Positions 36,019 to 45,900 of a stretch of DNA of 64,000 bases are shown here, in pieces. Under the pieces are notes generated by a model. That model saw only the letters and a program-made list of their open reading frames with translations. It made no database searches and was not told the DNA's origin. This DNA comes from Prochlorococcus sp. MIT 1300 (GTDB taxonomy: Bacteria > Cyanobacteriota > Cyanobacteriia > PCC-6307 > Cyanobiaceae). The stretch lies in the NCBI RefSeq assembly GCF_034092375.1, contig NZ_CP139302.1, positions 1,054,001 through 1,118,000 of the forward strand. The letters run 5' to 3'. Both the position numbers and the translations under genes were made by a program. Each line of letters starts with the position of its first letter. The stretch's first letter is position 1.

Positions 36019-36270
36019 ATGCCTACATCAACCAATCAAGACCTTAATGACAATTCTGAACTTCTCCCTGAGGAAAAACAATCAATAGAGGATCGAGCAC
36101 CTCAACCGCCCTCAACAAGTGCTACCACTAAAGACATTCCTGTCTTTGGCTGGAGTGGTTATGCCGAAAGAATTAACGGGCGATTTGCCATGGTTGGATT
36201 TATAGCACTTCTCTTAGTAGAGCTATTCAGTCAAGATACGTTCTTGCACTGGGCAGGTCTGATCCCTTAA
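36019..36270 (+). CDS. hli: Hli-like protein with long N-terminus
   Basis: An 83-residue protein from ATG at 36019. The first ~45 residues are polar and Pro/Ser/Glu-rich; then F-G-W-S-G-Y-A-E-R-I-N-G-R-F-A-M-V-G-F is the single chlorophyll-binding helix start (ExxNGRxAMxG), followed by a hydrophobic L-L-L-V-E-L-F. It is longer than the 48-residue Hli protein at 3908-4054. It follows the ABC transporter by 10 bases and is likely co-transcribed, so the pair may act in pigment or membrane stress. Confidence 0.85.
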   Translation: MPTSTNQDLNDNSELLPEEKQSIEDRAPQPPSTSATTKDIPVFGWSGYAERINGRFAMVGFIALLLVELFSQDTFLHWAGLIP

Positions 36271-36283
36271 AACACATAACGCA

Positions 36284-36784
36284 TCAAAAACGTATCAAAT
36301 CCACATCCCATCGTCCTTCTCTACTGACTTGGACTGCCAAACGTTTCCCATTAGCACTCAAGCTAACTAAACGTGGAATACCTTTAGGTGAAATTTGTAA
36401 TCTCTCCAGCGAACCTACCGTTCGACGGTAAACCAACAATTCAGTCTGGTCATCACGCTGTCGAACCAATGCAAGACGGTCTCCATTAGCACTTACACTA
36501 ACGCTAATGGGTTGTGAGTCAGGGCGATTCAACCCTGGAAGAGGAACAATTCTTTGAGTGCGTAAATCTACTAAAAAGATTCTGTCCTTTCCCTGTTGGT
36601 TGACCAACATGGCTAGCCAACGAACCCCTAACGATGGCTCCCTCTGACTATAAGAAGAACGCAAAAGAACCCTATTCAAGTTATTCACTGGCTTAATACT
36701 GGTTCCTAAGCATCCACTCAAAAGAGAATTGAAAAGTAGAAAATAGAAAGCAATGTTAAGAGGCGAATTAGCTGCAAATTTCAT
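36284..36784 (-). CDS. TolB-like beta-propeller lipoprotein (second of pair)
   Basis: A 166-residue protein with a signal peptide ending in the lipobox L-L-S-G-C (Cys near residue 25). The mature part has propeller-like blades: V-S-V-S-A-N-G-D-R-L-A-L-V-R near residue 95 and L-V-S-L-S-A-N-G-K-R-L-A-V-Q near 140, each the S-x-x-G-x-x-L-A pattern of TolB/WD40-like repeats. Two or three blades are too few for a closed propeller, so it may assemble with its neighbour. Starts 4 bases inside the end of the upstream paralogue (ATGA). Confidence 0.75.
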   Translation of the reverse strand: MKFAANSPLNIAFYFLLFNSLLSGCLGTSIKPVNNLNRVLLRSSYSQREPSLGVRWLAMLVNQQGKDRIFLVDLRTQRIVPLPGLNRPDSQPISVSVSANGDRLALVRQRDDQTELLVYRRTVGSLERLQISPKGIPRLVSLSANGKRLAVQVSREGRWDVDLIRF

Positions 36785-37323
36785 TGCGTCCTCTCAATTT
36801 GCGGAGTGAGAAGACGAAGTCCAGCAGCCTCATCAGGCTCGAGAGTCTTAGTCAAATCAAAAAGCTCAATCCGCCACTTTCCCTGAACAGCTACTTGTAA
36901 AGCGATCTGACGAGCATCAGGAGCCAAGCTCACTCGAATTGGATAACGTTGACCTATCAATGGGAGTGGATGGAGACGTCCTGTTAATCGATCCTGAATC
37001 ACCACAACACGTTTGTTACCTCTTTGAGTTATTACAGCCAAATAACGCCCATTCCAACTCAAAGAAGGTGAACTATGCGGTTGATTCCTAGAAAGATTTT
37101 TTAGGTCAAGAAGATTCCCATTTCTTAGGTCTCGCAATTGAACCGTAGGCCTGCCAAGCTGATCAACAATTACAGCCATTTTCTGACCATCACCGCTTAA
37201 AGCCGGTTCTTGCTCACTTCTATCAAATAGGCCACTAGAAGTACTAATAACTCTATTAGAGCAGCCAGCTAGACCTAGCAGGCAAGCAATAGTTGAAATG
37301 CCAACAAAAGCAGCAAAATTCAA
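36781..37323 (-). CDS. TolB-like beta-propeller lipoprotein (first of pair)
   Basis: A 180-residue protein with signal peptide and lipobox L-A-G-C (Cys near 21). Blades visible: P-A-L-S-G-D-G-Q-K-M-A-V-I-V near residue 40, P-S-L-S-W-N-G-R-Y-L-A-V-I near 87 and V-S-L-A-P-D-A-R-Q-I-A-L-Q near 131. Similar to the downstream gene, so the two probably arose by duplication. Its stop overlaps that gene's start, and it begins 2 bases after the ycf66 stop, so three genes are translated in series. Confidence 0.75.
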   Translation of the reverse strand: MNFAAFVGISTIACLLGLAGCSNRVISTSSGLFDRSEQEPALSGDGQKMAVIVDQLGRPTVQLRDLRNGNLLDLKNLSRNQPHSSPSLSWNGRYLAVITQRGNKRVVVIQDRLTGRLHPLPLIGQRYPIRVSLAPDARQIALQVAVQGKWRIELFDLTKTLEPDEAAGLRLLTPQIERTQ

Positions 37324-37325
37324 TT

Positions 37326-38297
37326 TCAGTCGTCAAAGCGAGAGCTGTTATCCCTGGGTCTTATTTGTCTAGGAGTTGATCGACTTTGAGGCGAATCTGA
37401 CCTAACGGATGTTGGAGTTTGGCTTGATCTAGATACAGATGAATTTTGATCTTGATTTGTTCTTGAACCCATGGCTCGAGGGTTAGAAGGTGAAAAGGCT
37501 GCATCCTCAACAGATCGTCTCATTGAAGCTCCCCTAGGAGATCTAGATGTGCCTGATGATGTCGAAGACAAATCCCTCTGCCTGGGTGATCCTTCTGTGT
37601 CAGCTGATGAGCTACGACGAGTCGTTTGTTGATTAGGAGATGGCCTACTCCCACGCCTTTGATCTTGGCGCAGGCTTCTTCTCTCTCCAAAACTTGGACT
37701 ACTTTCAGATTCATCGTTCTGACGGCCAAATCTAGCCATCCGCCTTGATCTTTCTGACTGTTCTCGCCAAGGTTCAGCTTCGGATCTAGAAGGTCTCCTC
37801 CTGCTAGCTGCCTCCTCAGGAATAGCTGCTCTTGATGTTCTGCGAGGCCTATAAAAATCCTCCTCTGATGAATCAGAGGTGTCATTCATCTGCCCAGTGA
37901 ATCTTCTCCGGAATTGCTGAGGTTCTTCAAGTTGATCGTAAGAGTCCTCCCAACGATCATTAAAGCCACCTCCGCCCATAGAAGGGGGAGGTTGATCTTC
38001 GTCAAAGTAAGAAGAGCGTCGCGCCTGATCAGTAGCGACACCTCTTAAACGAACGCTTTCATATCCAAAGAAAATTACAGTTCCAGTAAGAAGAAAATTC
38101 CCGAACTGCAATATTGGATCCAGCCTCCATCCCTGAACTAAAAGGATGCCTCCACAAAGAAGACCTATAGCGGAAAAGAAGACATCGTAATCACGCGCCA
38201 GAGCAGGCTTGAAAGACCGCATGAAATAAAGGCCCGCCCCACAAACCATGAGAGCGATGCCATAAATACTGGCCCAATTAAGACTGGCATTAATCAA
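37326..38297 (-). CDS. ycf66: Ycf66 family protein
   Basis: A 323-residue protein. Residues 1-85 hold three membrane helices in the Ycf66 pattern (N-W-A-S-I-Y-G-I-A-L, K-P-A-L-A-R-D-Y-D-V-F-F-S-A-I-G-L-L and I-L-L-V-Q-G-W-R-L-D-P-I-L-Q). The remaining ~235 residues are a low-complexity Ser/Arg/Pro/Gln/Asp region, clearly disordered. Ycf66 is a thylakoid-linked protein of unknown function found in cyanobacteria and some plastids, often next to psbX, as here. The long disordered tail is typical of marine strains. Confidence 0.88.
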   Translation of the reverse strand: MINASLNWASIYGIALMVCGAGLYFMRSFKPALARDYDVFFSAIGLLCGGILLVQGWRLDPILQFGNFLLTGTVIFFGYESVRLRGVATDQARRSSYFDEDQPPPSMGGGGFNDRWEDSYDQLEEPQQFRRRFTGQMNDTSDSSEEDFYRPRRTSRAAIPEEAASRRRPSRSEAEPWREQSERSRRMARFGRQNDESESSPSFGERRSLRQDQRRGSRPSPNQQTTRRSSSADTEGSPRQRDLSSTSSGTSRSPRGASMRRSVEDAAFSPSNPRAMGSRTNQDQNSSVSRSSQTPTSVRSDSPQSRSTPRQIRPRDNSSRFDD

Positions 38298-38378
38298 AGT
38301 TGCGCCCCCTGAATGGGTCCTGAAATGAGATCGATAAACAACCTCTTAGGGTTCAGTCTAAGGAGTGCGCCAAAAGAC

Positions 38379-38555
38379 TTAGCGAGATCTTGTTAGTTGA
38401 TCTTTGTTGCTGACCCAAATCAAGAAACTGGCTGCTGGGACAATTATGAGGAGGGCGGCCGCAATAAAGCTTCCAACCATCGACTCAGCGGAGAGTCTTG
38501 AAGCCTCCAAAGAAACCCCAGAACCTAGGAGAAGACTTAAAAAAGAAAGTGACAT
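38379..38555 (-). CDS. psbX: Photosystem II protein PsbX
   Basis: Hand translation of the minus strand gives 58 residues beginning MSLSFLSLLLGSGVSLEA, then S-M-V-G-S-F-I-A-A-A-L-L-I-I-V-P-A-A-S-F-L-I-W-V-S. One membrane helix ending P-A-A-x-F-L-I-W-V-S-x-K-D is the PsbX pattern of picocyanobacteria. PsbX is a small subunit of photosystem II near the Q-B site. It lies directly upstream of ycf66 on the same strand, a conserved order. Confidence 0.85.
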   Translation of the reverse strand: MSLSFLSLLLGSGVSLEASRLSAESMVGSFIAAALLIIVPAASFLIWVSNKDQLTRSR

Positions 38556-38651
38556 AGCAACTGCTCACTTGAGCAAGAGACAACTGATCTTAATGATCTA
38601 AAGCATATTTATACGATAGAGGTCTTGAATGCTTTGAGCTTTGTGACGCCA

Positions 38652-38963
38652 ATGACCCTAGAAGCCCTCAAAATTGGTCATTTCCTAATTGGCTTAGTAC
38701 TAGCAGCTTGGACCATTGCTTTCCTGCTCAGGATAGTGCTCACCTGGTATCCAGAAGTAAACCTGAAACAAGGAATTTGGATCTTGGCTGTTATTCCAAC
38801 AGAATCTTTCTTAGCCACAACAAGGAAGTTCATAACCCCAATAGGAGGTGTCGATGTCACTCCTGTCATTTGGGTTGGCTTAGTAAGCCTCGTAAGAGAA
38901 TTGTTAGTTGGCCAACAAGGCGTCCTTTCTCAAGTGCTATTGAAGCTCCAAGCAGCTGGTTAA
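38652..38963 (+). CDS. YggT family membrane protein
   Basis: A 103-residue protein from ATG at 38652, with two membrane segments (about residues 8-28 and 60-80) and the family blocks L-R-I-V-L-T-W-Y-P near residue 27 and P-I-G-G-V-D-V-T-P-V-I-W near residue 62. YggT proteins are linked to membrane organisation and, in cyanobacteria and plastids, to nucleoid or division functions. A TTG at 38625 is in frame (adding 9 residues) and cannot be excluded. Confidence 0.88.
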   Translation: MTLEALKIGHFLIGLVLAAWTIAFLLRIVLTWYPEVNLKQGIWILAVIPTESFLATTRKFITPIGGVDVTPVIWVGLVSLVRELLVGQQGVLSQVLLKLQAAG

Positions 38964-38989
38964 CAGCTCTTGTAAAGCCTTTAAATCAA

Positions 38990-40336
38990 TCAACCCAGCA
39001 TCTCTTGCTCAACAAATTTTGTGTGGACATCACCTCGCAAAAACTCATCACGATTTAGAAGATTGAGATGAAAATCAATTGTGGTAGGAATTCCAGTCAC
39101 TGCGCACTCATTAAGTGCTCGCTTCATTCGTTTAAGGGCTGAATTTCGATCATGTCCCCAAACAATCAATTTTCCTATCAAAGAATCATAAAAAGGTGGG
39201 ATGTCGTATCCGGTATACACATGACTATCAACTCTTACTCCAGGTCCTCCTGGAGGTAACCAACCTGTTATGCGCCCTGGAGAAGGACGAAAATTATGAG
39301 TTGCATCTTCGGCATTAATGCGACATTCAATTGCATGGCCTCTCAACTCAATCTGATCTTGCTGACAGCTAATTGGATCTCCACCAGCAATACGTAATTG
39401 CTCTGCAATGAGGTCAATACCTGTGACCATTTCAGTAACTGGATGCTCTACTTGTATTCGAGTATTCATTTCCATGAAATAAAAGTTGCCTTCACGATCA
39501 AGTAAAAACTCAACTGTTCCTGCGCCCTCATATGCAATGCTTCTTGCAGCTGATACAGCAGCTTCACCCATTCGAAGCCTCAAAGAGGGATCTAAAGCAG
39601 GACTAGGAGATTCTTCAAGCAACTTCTGATGTCGACGCTGAATAGAACAATCCCTCTCACCAAGATGCACAACATTGCCTAAACGATCGGCCAAAATCTG
39701 GACCTCAACATGTCTGGGCCTATCTATAAATTTCTCCATATAGAGACCTGCATTACCAAATGCCGCCTCCGCTTCTCCCTGGGCTGCCTTAAAAAGTGTC
39801 TCTAATTGATCTGGACTATTAACCAATCGCATACCCCGACCACCCCCACCGGCGGTGGCTTTGATCATCACTGGGTATCCCATTTGATTAGCCAAACGGC
39901 TCGCCTCATCAGGGCTTGCCAACAGGCCCTCGCTCCCAGGAACTGTAGGTACCCCCACCCTCTGCATAGTTGCCTTAGCAGTCGATTTGTCACCCATCGA
40001 CCGAATTGCATCAGGAGATGGGCCCACAAAGGTGATTCCATGATCTCGGCAGATTTCTGCAAAACGATCATTTTCGGCTAAGAATCCGTAGCCAGGATGG
40101 ATTGCATCCACCCCTCTGGAGGTCGCAGCGGCAAGGATGTTCGGAACGTTTAAATAGCTTTTGTTGCTAGGTGCATCGCCTACACAGACAGCTTCATCAG
40201 CCAACTGAACATGTAATGCATTTCGATCGACAGTGCTATAAACAGCGACCGTGGCGATCCCTAATTCTCTGCAGGTGCGGAGAATTCTGAGAGCAATCTC
40301 GCCACGATTAGCGATCAGTACTTTGCCGATGGACAT
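38990..40336 (-). CDS. accC: Biotin carboxylase subunit of acetyl-CoA carboxylase
   Basis: A 448-residue enzyme from ATG at 40336. [14 protein letters not shown] near the start, the ATP-grasp glycine loop A-G-G-G-G-R-G-M-R near residue 162, [12 protein letters not shown] near 230 and [12 protein letters not shown] near 283 are all intact. It carboxylates biotin on AccB, the first step of fatty-acid synthesis. A five-codon longer frame at 40351 gives a non-standard N-terminus. It is convergent with yggT. Confidence 0.96.
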   Translation of the reverse strand: MSIGKVLIANRGEIALRILRTCRELGIATVAVYSTVDRNALHVQLADEAVCVGDAPSNKSYLNVPNILAAATSRGVDAIHPGYGFLAENDRFAEICRDHGITFVGPSPDAIRSMGDKSTAKATMQRVGVPTVPGSEGLLASPDEASRLANQMGYPVMIKATAGGGGRGMRLVNSPDQLETLFKAAQGEAEAAFGNAGLYMEKFIDRPRHVEVQILADRLGNVVHLGERDCSIQRRHQKLLEESPSPALDPSLRLRMGEAAVSAARSIAYEGAGTVEFLLDREGNFYFMEMNTRIQVEHPVTEMVTGIDLIAEQLRIAGGDPISCQQDQIELRGHAIECRINAEDATHNFRPSPGRITGWLPPGGPGVRVDSHVYTGYDIPPFYDSLIGKLIVWGHDRNSALKRMKRALNECAVTGIPTTIDFHLNLLNRDEFLRGDVHTKFVEQEMLG

Positions 40337-40460
40337 CCGGCATTTGTCCAAGTCTTAGGGCGGACTGTATCAGCGCTCCTGTCCATCTTCTGATCAACAA
40401 GCAACTCCCTTTAGCCAGTATGATCTGAAAAGACCCAGTCCGAGAGGGTTTGTCAGCGAC

Positions 40461-40542
40461 GCGGATGTGGTGGAATTGGTAGACACGCACGTCTAAGGAG
40501 CGTGTGGCTTCGGCCTTGCGAGTTCAAGTCTCGCCATCCGCA
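40461..40542 (+). tRNA. tRNA-Leu, anticodon AAG by structure
   Basis: An 82-base tRNA with acceptor arms GCGGATG and CATCCGC, D-arm G-T-G-G-A-A-T-T-G-G-T, anticodon stem CACGT/GCGTG, a long variable arm (TGGC-TTCG-GCC) and T-arm GCGAG-TTCAAGT-CTCGC. The long variable arm and sequence match leucine tRNAs. Folding with the universal T33 gives loop CTAAGGA and anticodon AAG (40495-40497). CCA is not encoded. Confidence 0.9.
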
Positions 40543-40557
40543 TACTCTCCTTAAAAC

Positions 40558-41847
40558 TTGACATCCTCAACAACACCACCAAAAAAAGACGCTTCAATAG
40601 CGGTGGTTTTTGTATCCAATGGACCAGGGGAATTAGCAACGTGGGTGAAGCCTCTCGCAGAGAGGCTTCATAGCAATATTCTGATGAGACCCCTTGTTCC
40701 AAGTTCACCCATCAGCTTGAAATTAGTTTTAGTTCCCTGTCCAAATGCAACTGGAAAAGAAGCAGACGTAGCCAAAAAGTTTGGGTATTTCCAACAAATT
40801 ACAAAAGCCAAAATCTTTTGGAGGCTGCTCATTCGTCCAGCAAATTATGGAGAATGGCCCAAGCAAGGTTTAGTAGTTTTTCTAGGCGGAGATCAATTCT
40901 GGAGCGTTTTGCTCTCTGCAAGGCTTGGCTACAAACACATCACCTATGCAGAATGGCTTGCTCGATGGCCATATTGGAACGACAGTATTGCTGCGATGTC
41001 CGAGAAGGTGCGTGAGCGCCTCCCAAAACGCTTCAGAAGCCGCTGCAAGGTGGTCGGCGATCTCATGGCCGATCTGTCCTCGATATCAAAGATCAAAGAG
41101 CCTCTCCCCTCTGGAGAATGGATTGCGCTCCTGCCCGGATCTAAAAAATCAAAACTTTGCGTAGGAATTCCTTTTTTTATTTCTGTAGCTGATCAACTGG
41201 CAAAATTGAGGCCTCAATGCAAATTTTTACTTCCAGTAGCTTCCACTACAAATGTTGACGAGCTCAAACATTTCAGTAGCTTGAATAATCCAATAGCAAG
41301 ACTTTATAGTTCATCAATTGTTGAAATTAAACCAAAACAAAATAATCAACTGATGCGCAAATTTATAACAAAAATGGGAACAGAAATCAATCTCTATGAA
41401 AACCAACCTGCCCATGCCCAACTAAGCCAATGCAAGCTTGCCTTAACAACTGTAGGAGCAAATACAGCTGAACTAGGAGCCCTTGGTGTCCCGATGATTG
41501 TGATAGTTCCTACTCAACACTTAAGTGTAATGCAAGCCTGGGACGGAATTATTGGCATAATAGCAAGAATTCCAGGGCTTAAATGGTGCATAGGCTTTCT
41601 CCTAACAGCATGGAGGTTAAGGAATAATGGTTTTTTAGCTTGGCCAAATATTTCTGCAGGTCGAAGGATAGTCCCTGAGAAAGTGGGAAAGATTATGCCA
41701 CAAGAAATTGCTTTTGAAACATCACAATGGCTTGAATCTCCCAGTCGACTGAAAGGTCAGAAAGAAGATTTGCAGAGTCTGCGGGGAAAACCTGGCGCAG
41801 TCAAAGCCCTTGCAAAAGAAATTCAGAACTTAATTTCCACTCTTTAG
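40558..41847 (+). CDS. Lipid-A-disaccharide synthase-related protein
   Basis: A 429-residue protein with a GT-B-like arrangement. S-N-G-P-G-E-L-A-T-W near residue 22 is the LpxB-like start, and L-T-T-V-G-A-N-T-A-E-L-G-A-L-G-V-P-M near residue 300 is the acceptor/UDP-binding turn (compare G-T-A-T-L-E in LpxB). Marine picocyanobacteria lack classical lipid A, so this LpxB-related family, common in cyanobacteria, probably glycosylates another lipid. The start is TTG at 40558, 15 bases after the tRNA. Confidence 0.82.
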   Translation: MTSSTTPPKKDASIAVVFVSNGPGELATWVKPLAERLHSNILMRPLVPSSPISLKLVLVPCPNATGKEADVAKKFGYFQQITKAKIFWRLLIRPANYGEWPKQGLVVFLGGDQFWSVLLSARLGYKHITYAEWLARWPYWNDSIAAMSEKVRERLPKRFRSRCKVVGDLMADLSSISKIKEPLPSGEWIALLPGSKKSKLCVGIPFFISVADQLAKLRPQCKFLLPVASTTNVDELKHFSSLNNPIARLYSSSIVEIKPKQNNQLMRKFITKMGTEINLYENQPAHAQLSQCKLALTTVGANTAELGALGVPMIVIVPTQHLSVMQAWDGIIGIIARIPGLKWCIGFLLTAWRLRNNGFLAWPNISAGRRIVPEKVGKIMPQEIAFETSQWLESPSRLKGQKEDLQSLRGKPGAVKALAKEIQNLISTL

Positions 41848-41882
41848 AAAGATCTAAAAAAGTACTATTTAGTAGAGAAATA

Positions 41883-42935
41883 TCACCAAGGATCTTCGAG
41901 CTCATTATTCCCAAAAAATTCCTTAGGCTTATCAGGGCTTTGATCGTTCTGAGGAAGATCAAAAGGTTCCACATCCAGTGGGGCCTGAGCTTTCTGAATT
42001 GGTCTCTTAGCCGCTGGCCTAGGTCTAATCGCGGCCTTATCACTATAGGAAGACCTCTCTGAGAATTTAGAATCAATCTCTTGATAGTTCTTATCATCAA
42101 TTGACTCACGATAATCAGCAGCATTTGACGAAAAATTCTCATCTAAATATCGTCGTCTAGGGGCAACTTCCTGTTGCCTTTGATCAACTTCTACATACTC
42201 AAGCTCCTCCTCTAACTGAAAACTACTATCTCGGGCCTCCTCAAGAAGAGGCTGTTCCTGCTCTATCGTTTGTCCTGATATTAATTGGTTTTCTACTGGT
42301 ACTAGGTTGACTCTATATCGCTCTCTTTCCTGCTCTTCCCAACTACTTCCACCAACCCCAAGTTTTTCTAAAAAACCACTATTTAGTTGCTTAAGTTTTT
42401 CCTCAGCACCTTCATAAACAATAATTCGGTCCACACCACTGCTAACAACTTCCTCGACCGGTATCTCCCATGTACTTAACACGCCTTCACCAAGAAGCGG
42501 GACTCCAAGTGCACCCATTACCAAGGTTGTAAGTTCACCAGTTTCAATATCAAACGAAAACCCTAAAACTCTGCCTAATTGTTCTCCTGATTCAGTAATG
42601 ACTTGACAATTAATAACCCTGCTATACCTCTCAGGAGTGAATGCTTCACTGAGAGAATCAGCTGAATCCACAAGAATGACATCACCCACTTGGCGGATAC
42701 GATCAAGGGGCATCCAACGCGGCAATCCTGGCAAAAAGCGAGTCAAAGGATTGTCTCGTAATCCAAGTGCAACAACTTCTCTGCGATCAATATCTACTAC
42801 AACTTCTCCTACTACACCCAGTCGGCGACCAGTGTCCCGGGTTATCACCTGAGTCCCCATTAGTTCCGAACGCAACCAAAGCCGGTCACTAGGGACTGTT
42901 TCAAGTGAATCTGTTTGAGATTGTTGGATAGTCAA
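41883..42935 (-). CDS. PRC-barrel domain protein
   Basis: A 350-residue protein with two PRC-barrel modules: residues 22-100 (R-S-E-L-M-G-T-Q-V-I and D-I-D-R-R-E-V-V-A-L-G-L) and 105-175 (C-Q-V-I-T-E-S-G-E-Q-L-G-R-V and D-I-E-T-G-E-L-T-T-L). The C-terminal half is acidic, low-complexity and disordered. PRC barrels bind RNA-processing or photosynthetic partners; the role here is unknown. It lies 60 bases after the smc stop on the same strand and may be co-transcribed. Confidence 0.82.
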   Translation of the reverse strand: MTIQQSQTDSLETVPSDRLWLRSELMGTQVITRDTGRRLGVVGEVVVDIDRREVVALGLRDNPLTRFLPGLPRWMPLDRIRQVGDVILVDSADSLSEAFTPERYSRVINCQVITESGEQLGRVLGFSFDIETGELTTLVMGALGVPLLGEGVLSTWEIPVEEVVSSGVDRIIVYEGAEEKLKQLNSGFLEKLGVGGSSWEEQERERYRVNLVPVENQLISGQTIEQEQPLLEEARDSSFQLEEELEYVEVDQRQQEVAPRRRYLDENFSSNAADYRESIDDKNYQEIDSKFSERSSYSDKAAIRPRPAAKRPIQKAQAPLDVEPFDLPQNDQSPDKPKEFFGNNELEDPW

Positions 42936-42995
42936 ACGCAGGCCCTCACAATTGGGCGAATCGAATCATTGTGGCGCAAAACGATCGGAAGCACT

Positions 42996-45900
42996 TCAAG
43001 CTGCCTCAGGTAAACCAACAACTTGAGTATGCGCACCGCGCGCCTGAGTAACACCTATTGTGCGACTGGATGCGCCAATCATTGGTCGCCTATGGCTTAC
43101 TACTAAAAACTGAGCTTGCTGTGCCTGTCGAGCGATCAATGCCGCCAGCCTCTCAACATTAATCCCATCTAAAAAACTATCAACCTCGTCCAAGGCATAA
43201 AAAGGAGACGGACGAAAACGTTGGAGCGCAAAAAGAAAACTCAATGCAGTTAAAGATTTTTCCCCACCTGACATTGCAGCCAAGCGTCTAACCGATTTCC
43301 CTTTGGGATGAGCAACTAAGGTCAAGCCACCCTCTAATGGATCATCTGGATTATCGAGCTGTAGGTGTCCATCCCCCTCAGAAAGACTGGCAAAAATCTC
43401 TCGAAAATGACTATCCACAGCCTCAAATGCTTCCAAGAAAGCTTCCTGCCTCAAAGTTCCCACAGTTTCTATACGTAATAGCAATTCTCCTCTCTCTTCA
43501 TCAAGAACCTGAAGCCTTTGAACAAGTTCTTGAAGACGTTCTTCTAGTTTTTCTAATTCCTCTAAGGCAAGCATATTAACTGGCTCTAATGCTTCCATTC
43601 GATCTTGTAATTGCTGCAAAGTTATACGCAAAGCGTCCAATCCATCATTACGCAATTGTTGTGGAATCTCAGGCAATGGATCTGGGAGAGACTTTTCCGA
43701 TTCTTGTATTCTGATAGTGCTATTGCGTAATTCTTCTGCCAAAGACTCCCGCTCCTCTCTAAGTTTTTCCAAGTTCCATTGAGCCATTTGCAGCTTCTGA
43801 CGCTGATCAGCAACTTTGGCCTCAGCCTGATCTCGAGCTCTACGTTGCTCCCCAAAAAGTTCTTGTAATTCTTTTTGCTGAGTCTCTAAACCAAAGCGTT
43901 TTGATTTAAGCATTTGTTGCTGCTCTTTCCAAAGAGCATGGTGCTGAGTCAACTTCTCAACCAAATCTTTTAGACGACTCTCTTCAATCAGAAGAGCCTG
44001 CTGTTGATCTCCAAGTCGCTCCAGAGCAAGTTGCCGCTTACGTTGATCGTTTAACAACTGATCTCTTTTCACTCTTGCTTCATTAAGAGCAACATCAGCC
44101 AACTCAAGATCCTTCTGCAACTTATTCCATATCTCTGAATCCCCATGCAACTGTGATGCAGTTTCTTTTTTTTCCAATTGTTCTAGCTCACTCACTACTG
44201 GCTCCATTTCCTGCGAAATAAATTCCAAACGCTTCTCGTGCTCTTTTTGCCTTTGATGAAGTGCAGTTGAAGACTCCAACCGATTGCGGCGTCTATCTAA
44301 CAAAGGCCCATTAGCCCTTCGTGCTGCTTGACGCTCCGCTTCTAAGGCGGCCTGACGCTGCTCATAACTCCTTAACTTGGGACGTAAATCTTCTATAGCT
44401 TGGCCTTGCGAAGCTTCTTCTTGACTGCATTGCACAAGCGCTTCTCCTAACTCAATTAAACGTTTACGTAACGGTTCAGCTTCATCCGAATCCATACTGC
44501 TTCCAAAGCTCAAACCAATACTTCGTCCGGAAAAACTTCCTCCAGTCATTGCTCCTGTCTTTTCGAGTAACTCTCCATCCAAAGTGACAGCTCGGTGCTG
44601 ACCCAAATGAACTCGCGCAGAACTCAAATTTTTAAATACAAGGGTTTCTCCAAAAACATATGCAAAAACATCTTTATAAACAGGTTCAAATTGCACAAGG
44701 TCTATTGCTCTACCAAGGCAATCATCACTCTCTTTGAATTGATTAGATCCACCAGTTCGAGCCAGCACAAAGTTGCTCACTTTCCCACCAGTTTTAATTC
44801 GATTCAAAGGCAAAAATGTTAATCGGCCAGCTCGTCTTTTTTTAAGCATCTCTATTGCTTTTGCAGCAATACGATCATCATCAACAACAATCTGTCCAAG
44901 TCTTGTTCCTGCTGCCACATCTAGTGCTAATCGATGGGCAGCATCTACATTTCCCAATTGTGCAACAAGACCATGAATCCCCTCTATACCTGCTTCAAGA
45001 AGCAACCTAAGAGCACCTATTCCTCGACTTTCATTAACAGTTTCCCGTCGACTTTCTATTCTTGCCAAATCCCTTTCCAGCCTAGCCTGCTCCTGCTGTA
45101 GGCGATTTCTTGTGCGTTGCTTAACAGAAAGAGCTTCTAAAGATTCAGCTAAAGATATCTTGTGATTTTTGATCTTTTCTACAAGGTCTTTCCATTCAAT
45201 GTCTAATTGATCTAACTGCTCTTGAACTTTTTGATCCTCAGCGCTATCAAGATCTTGCTCGATTTCGAACTCCTTCTGCCGACAAATACTCTGCTCTAAT
45301 CGCTCCTGAAGCGTTTGCTGTTCTTGCCTAAGGGGCTCGAGAATCTCTTGAAGTGTCTTACGCCTAGTACTCAACTTTTTCTGCTCGTCTAACCAAGCCC
45401 CTGATCGACCAGCGACATCGCCTAGTCGTCTCCGAGAGACCTCAACTGCCGATTCTGCATTTACACAAATTTGCTCGGATTCTTTTAAAGCATTCTCAAA
45501 TGGATCATCAGATACTGCCTTACTTTCCCCTTGCAGGTCTTGTTGCTTCTTTAAAAGGTCTTGTCTAAGGACTTGTAGATGTTCACCCTCTTGCTTGTGT
45601 TGAATAGCCTGGCGGTCCAATTCACGACTCTGTGTGTCCAAACCTGCTAATTCAGCCTGTACAGACAAAAGTTTATCTTCACCTAATGCCTTAACATTCT
45701 CTTGAAGGGACTGAAGTTTATCCACTTCTTTTGATAACTTTTCCTGCTTCTCAGCAATTATCTCAATATCTCTAACTTCTTTTTTAGAAAGCTCTTCTTG
45801 CTGTACTTTTAGTTTTACCAAGCCGTTCTTAGCATCTTCAAAAGCAAGAACCAATTCTTGCTGCCTACCCAAGTGAAGCCGTTCTCTAAGTTCTTGATAA

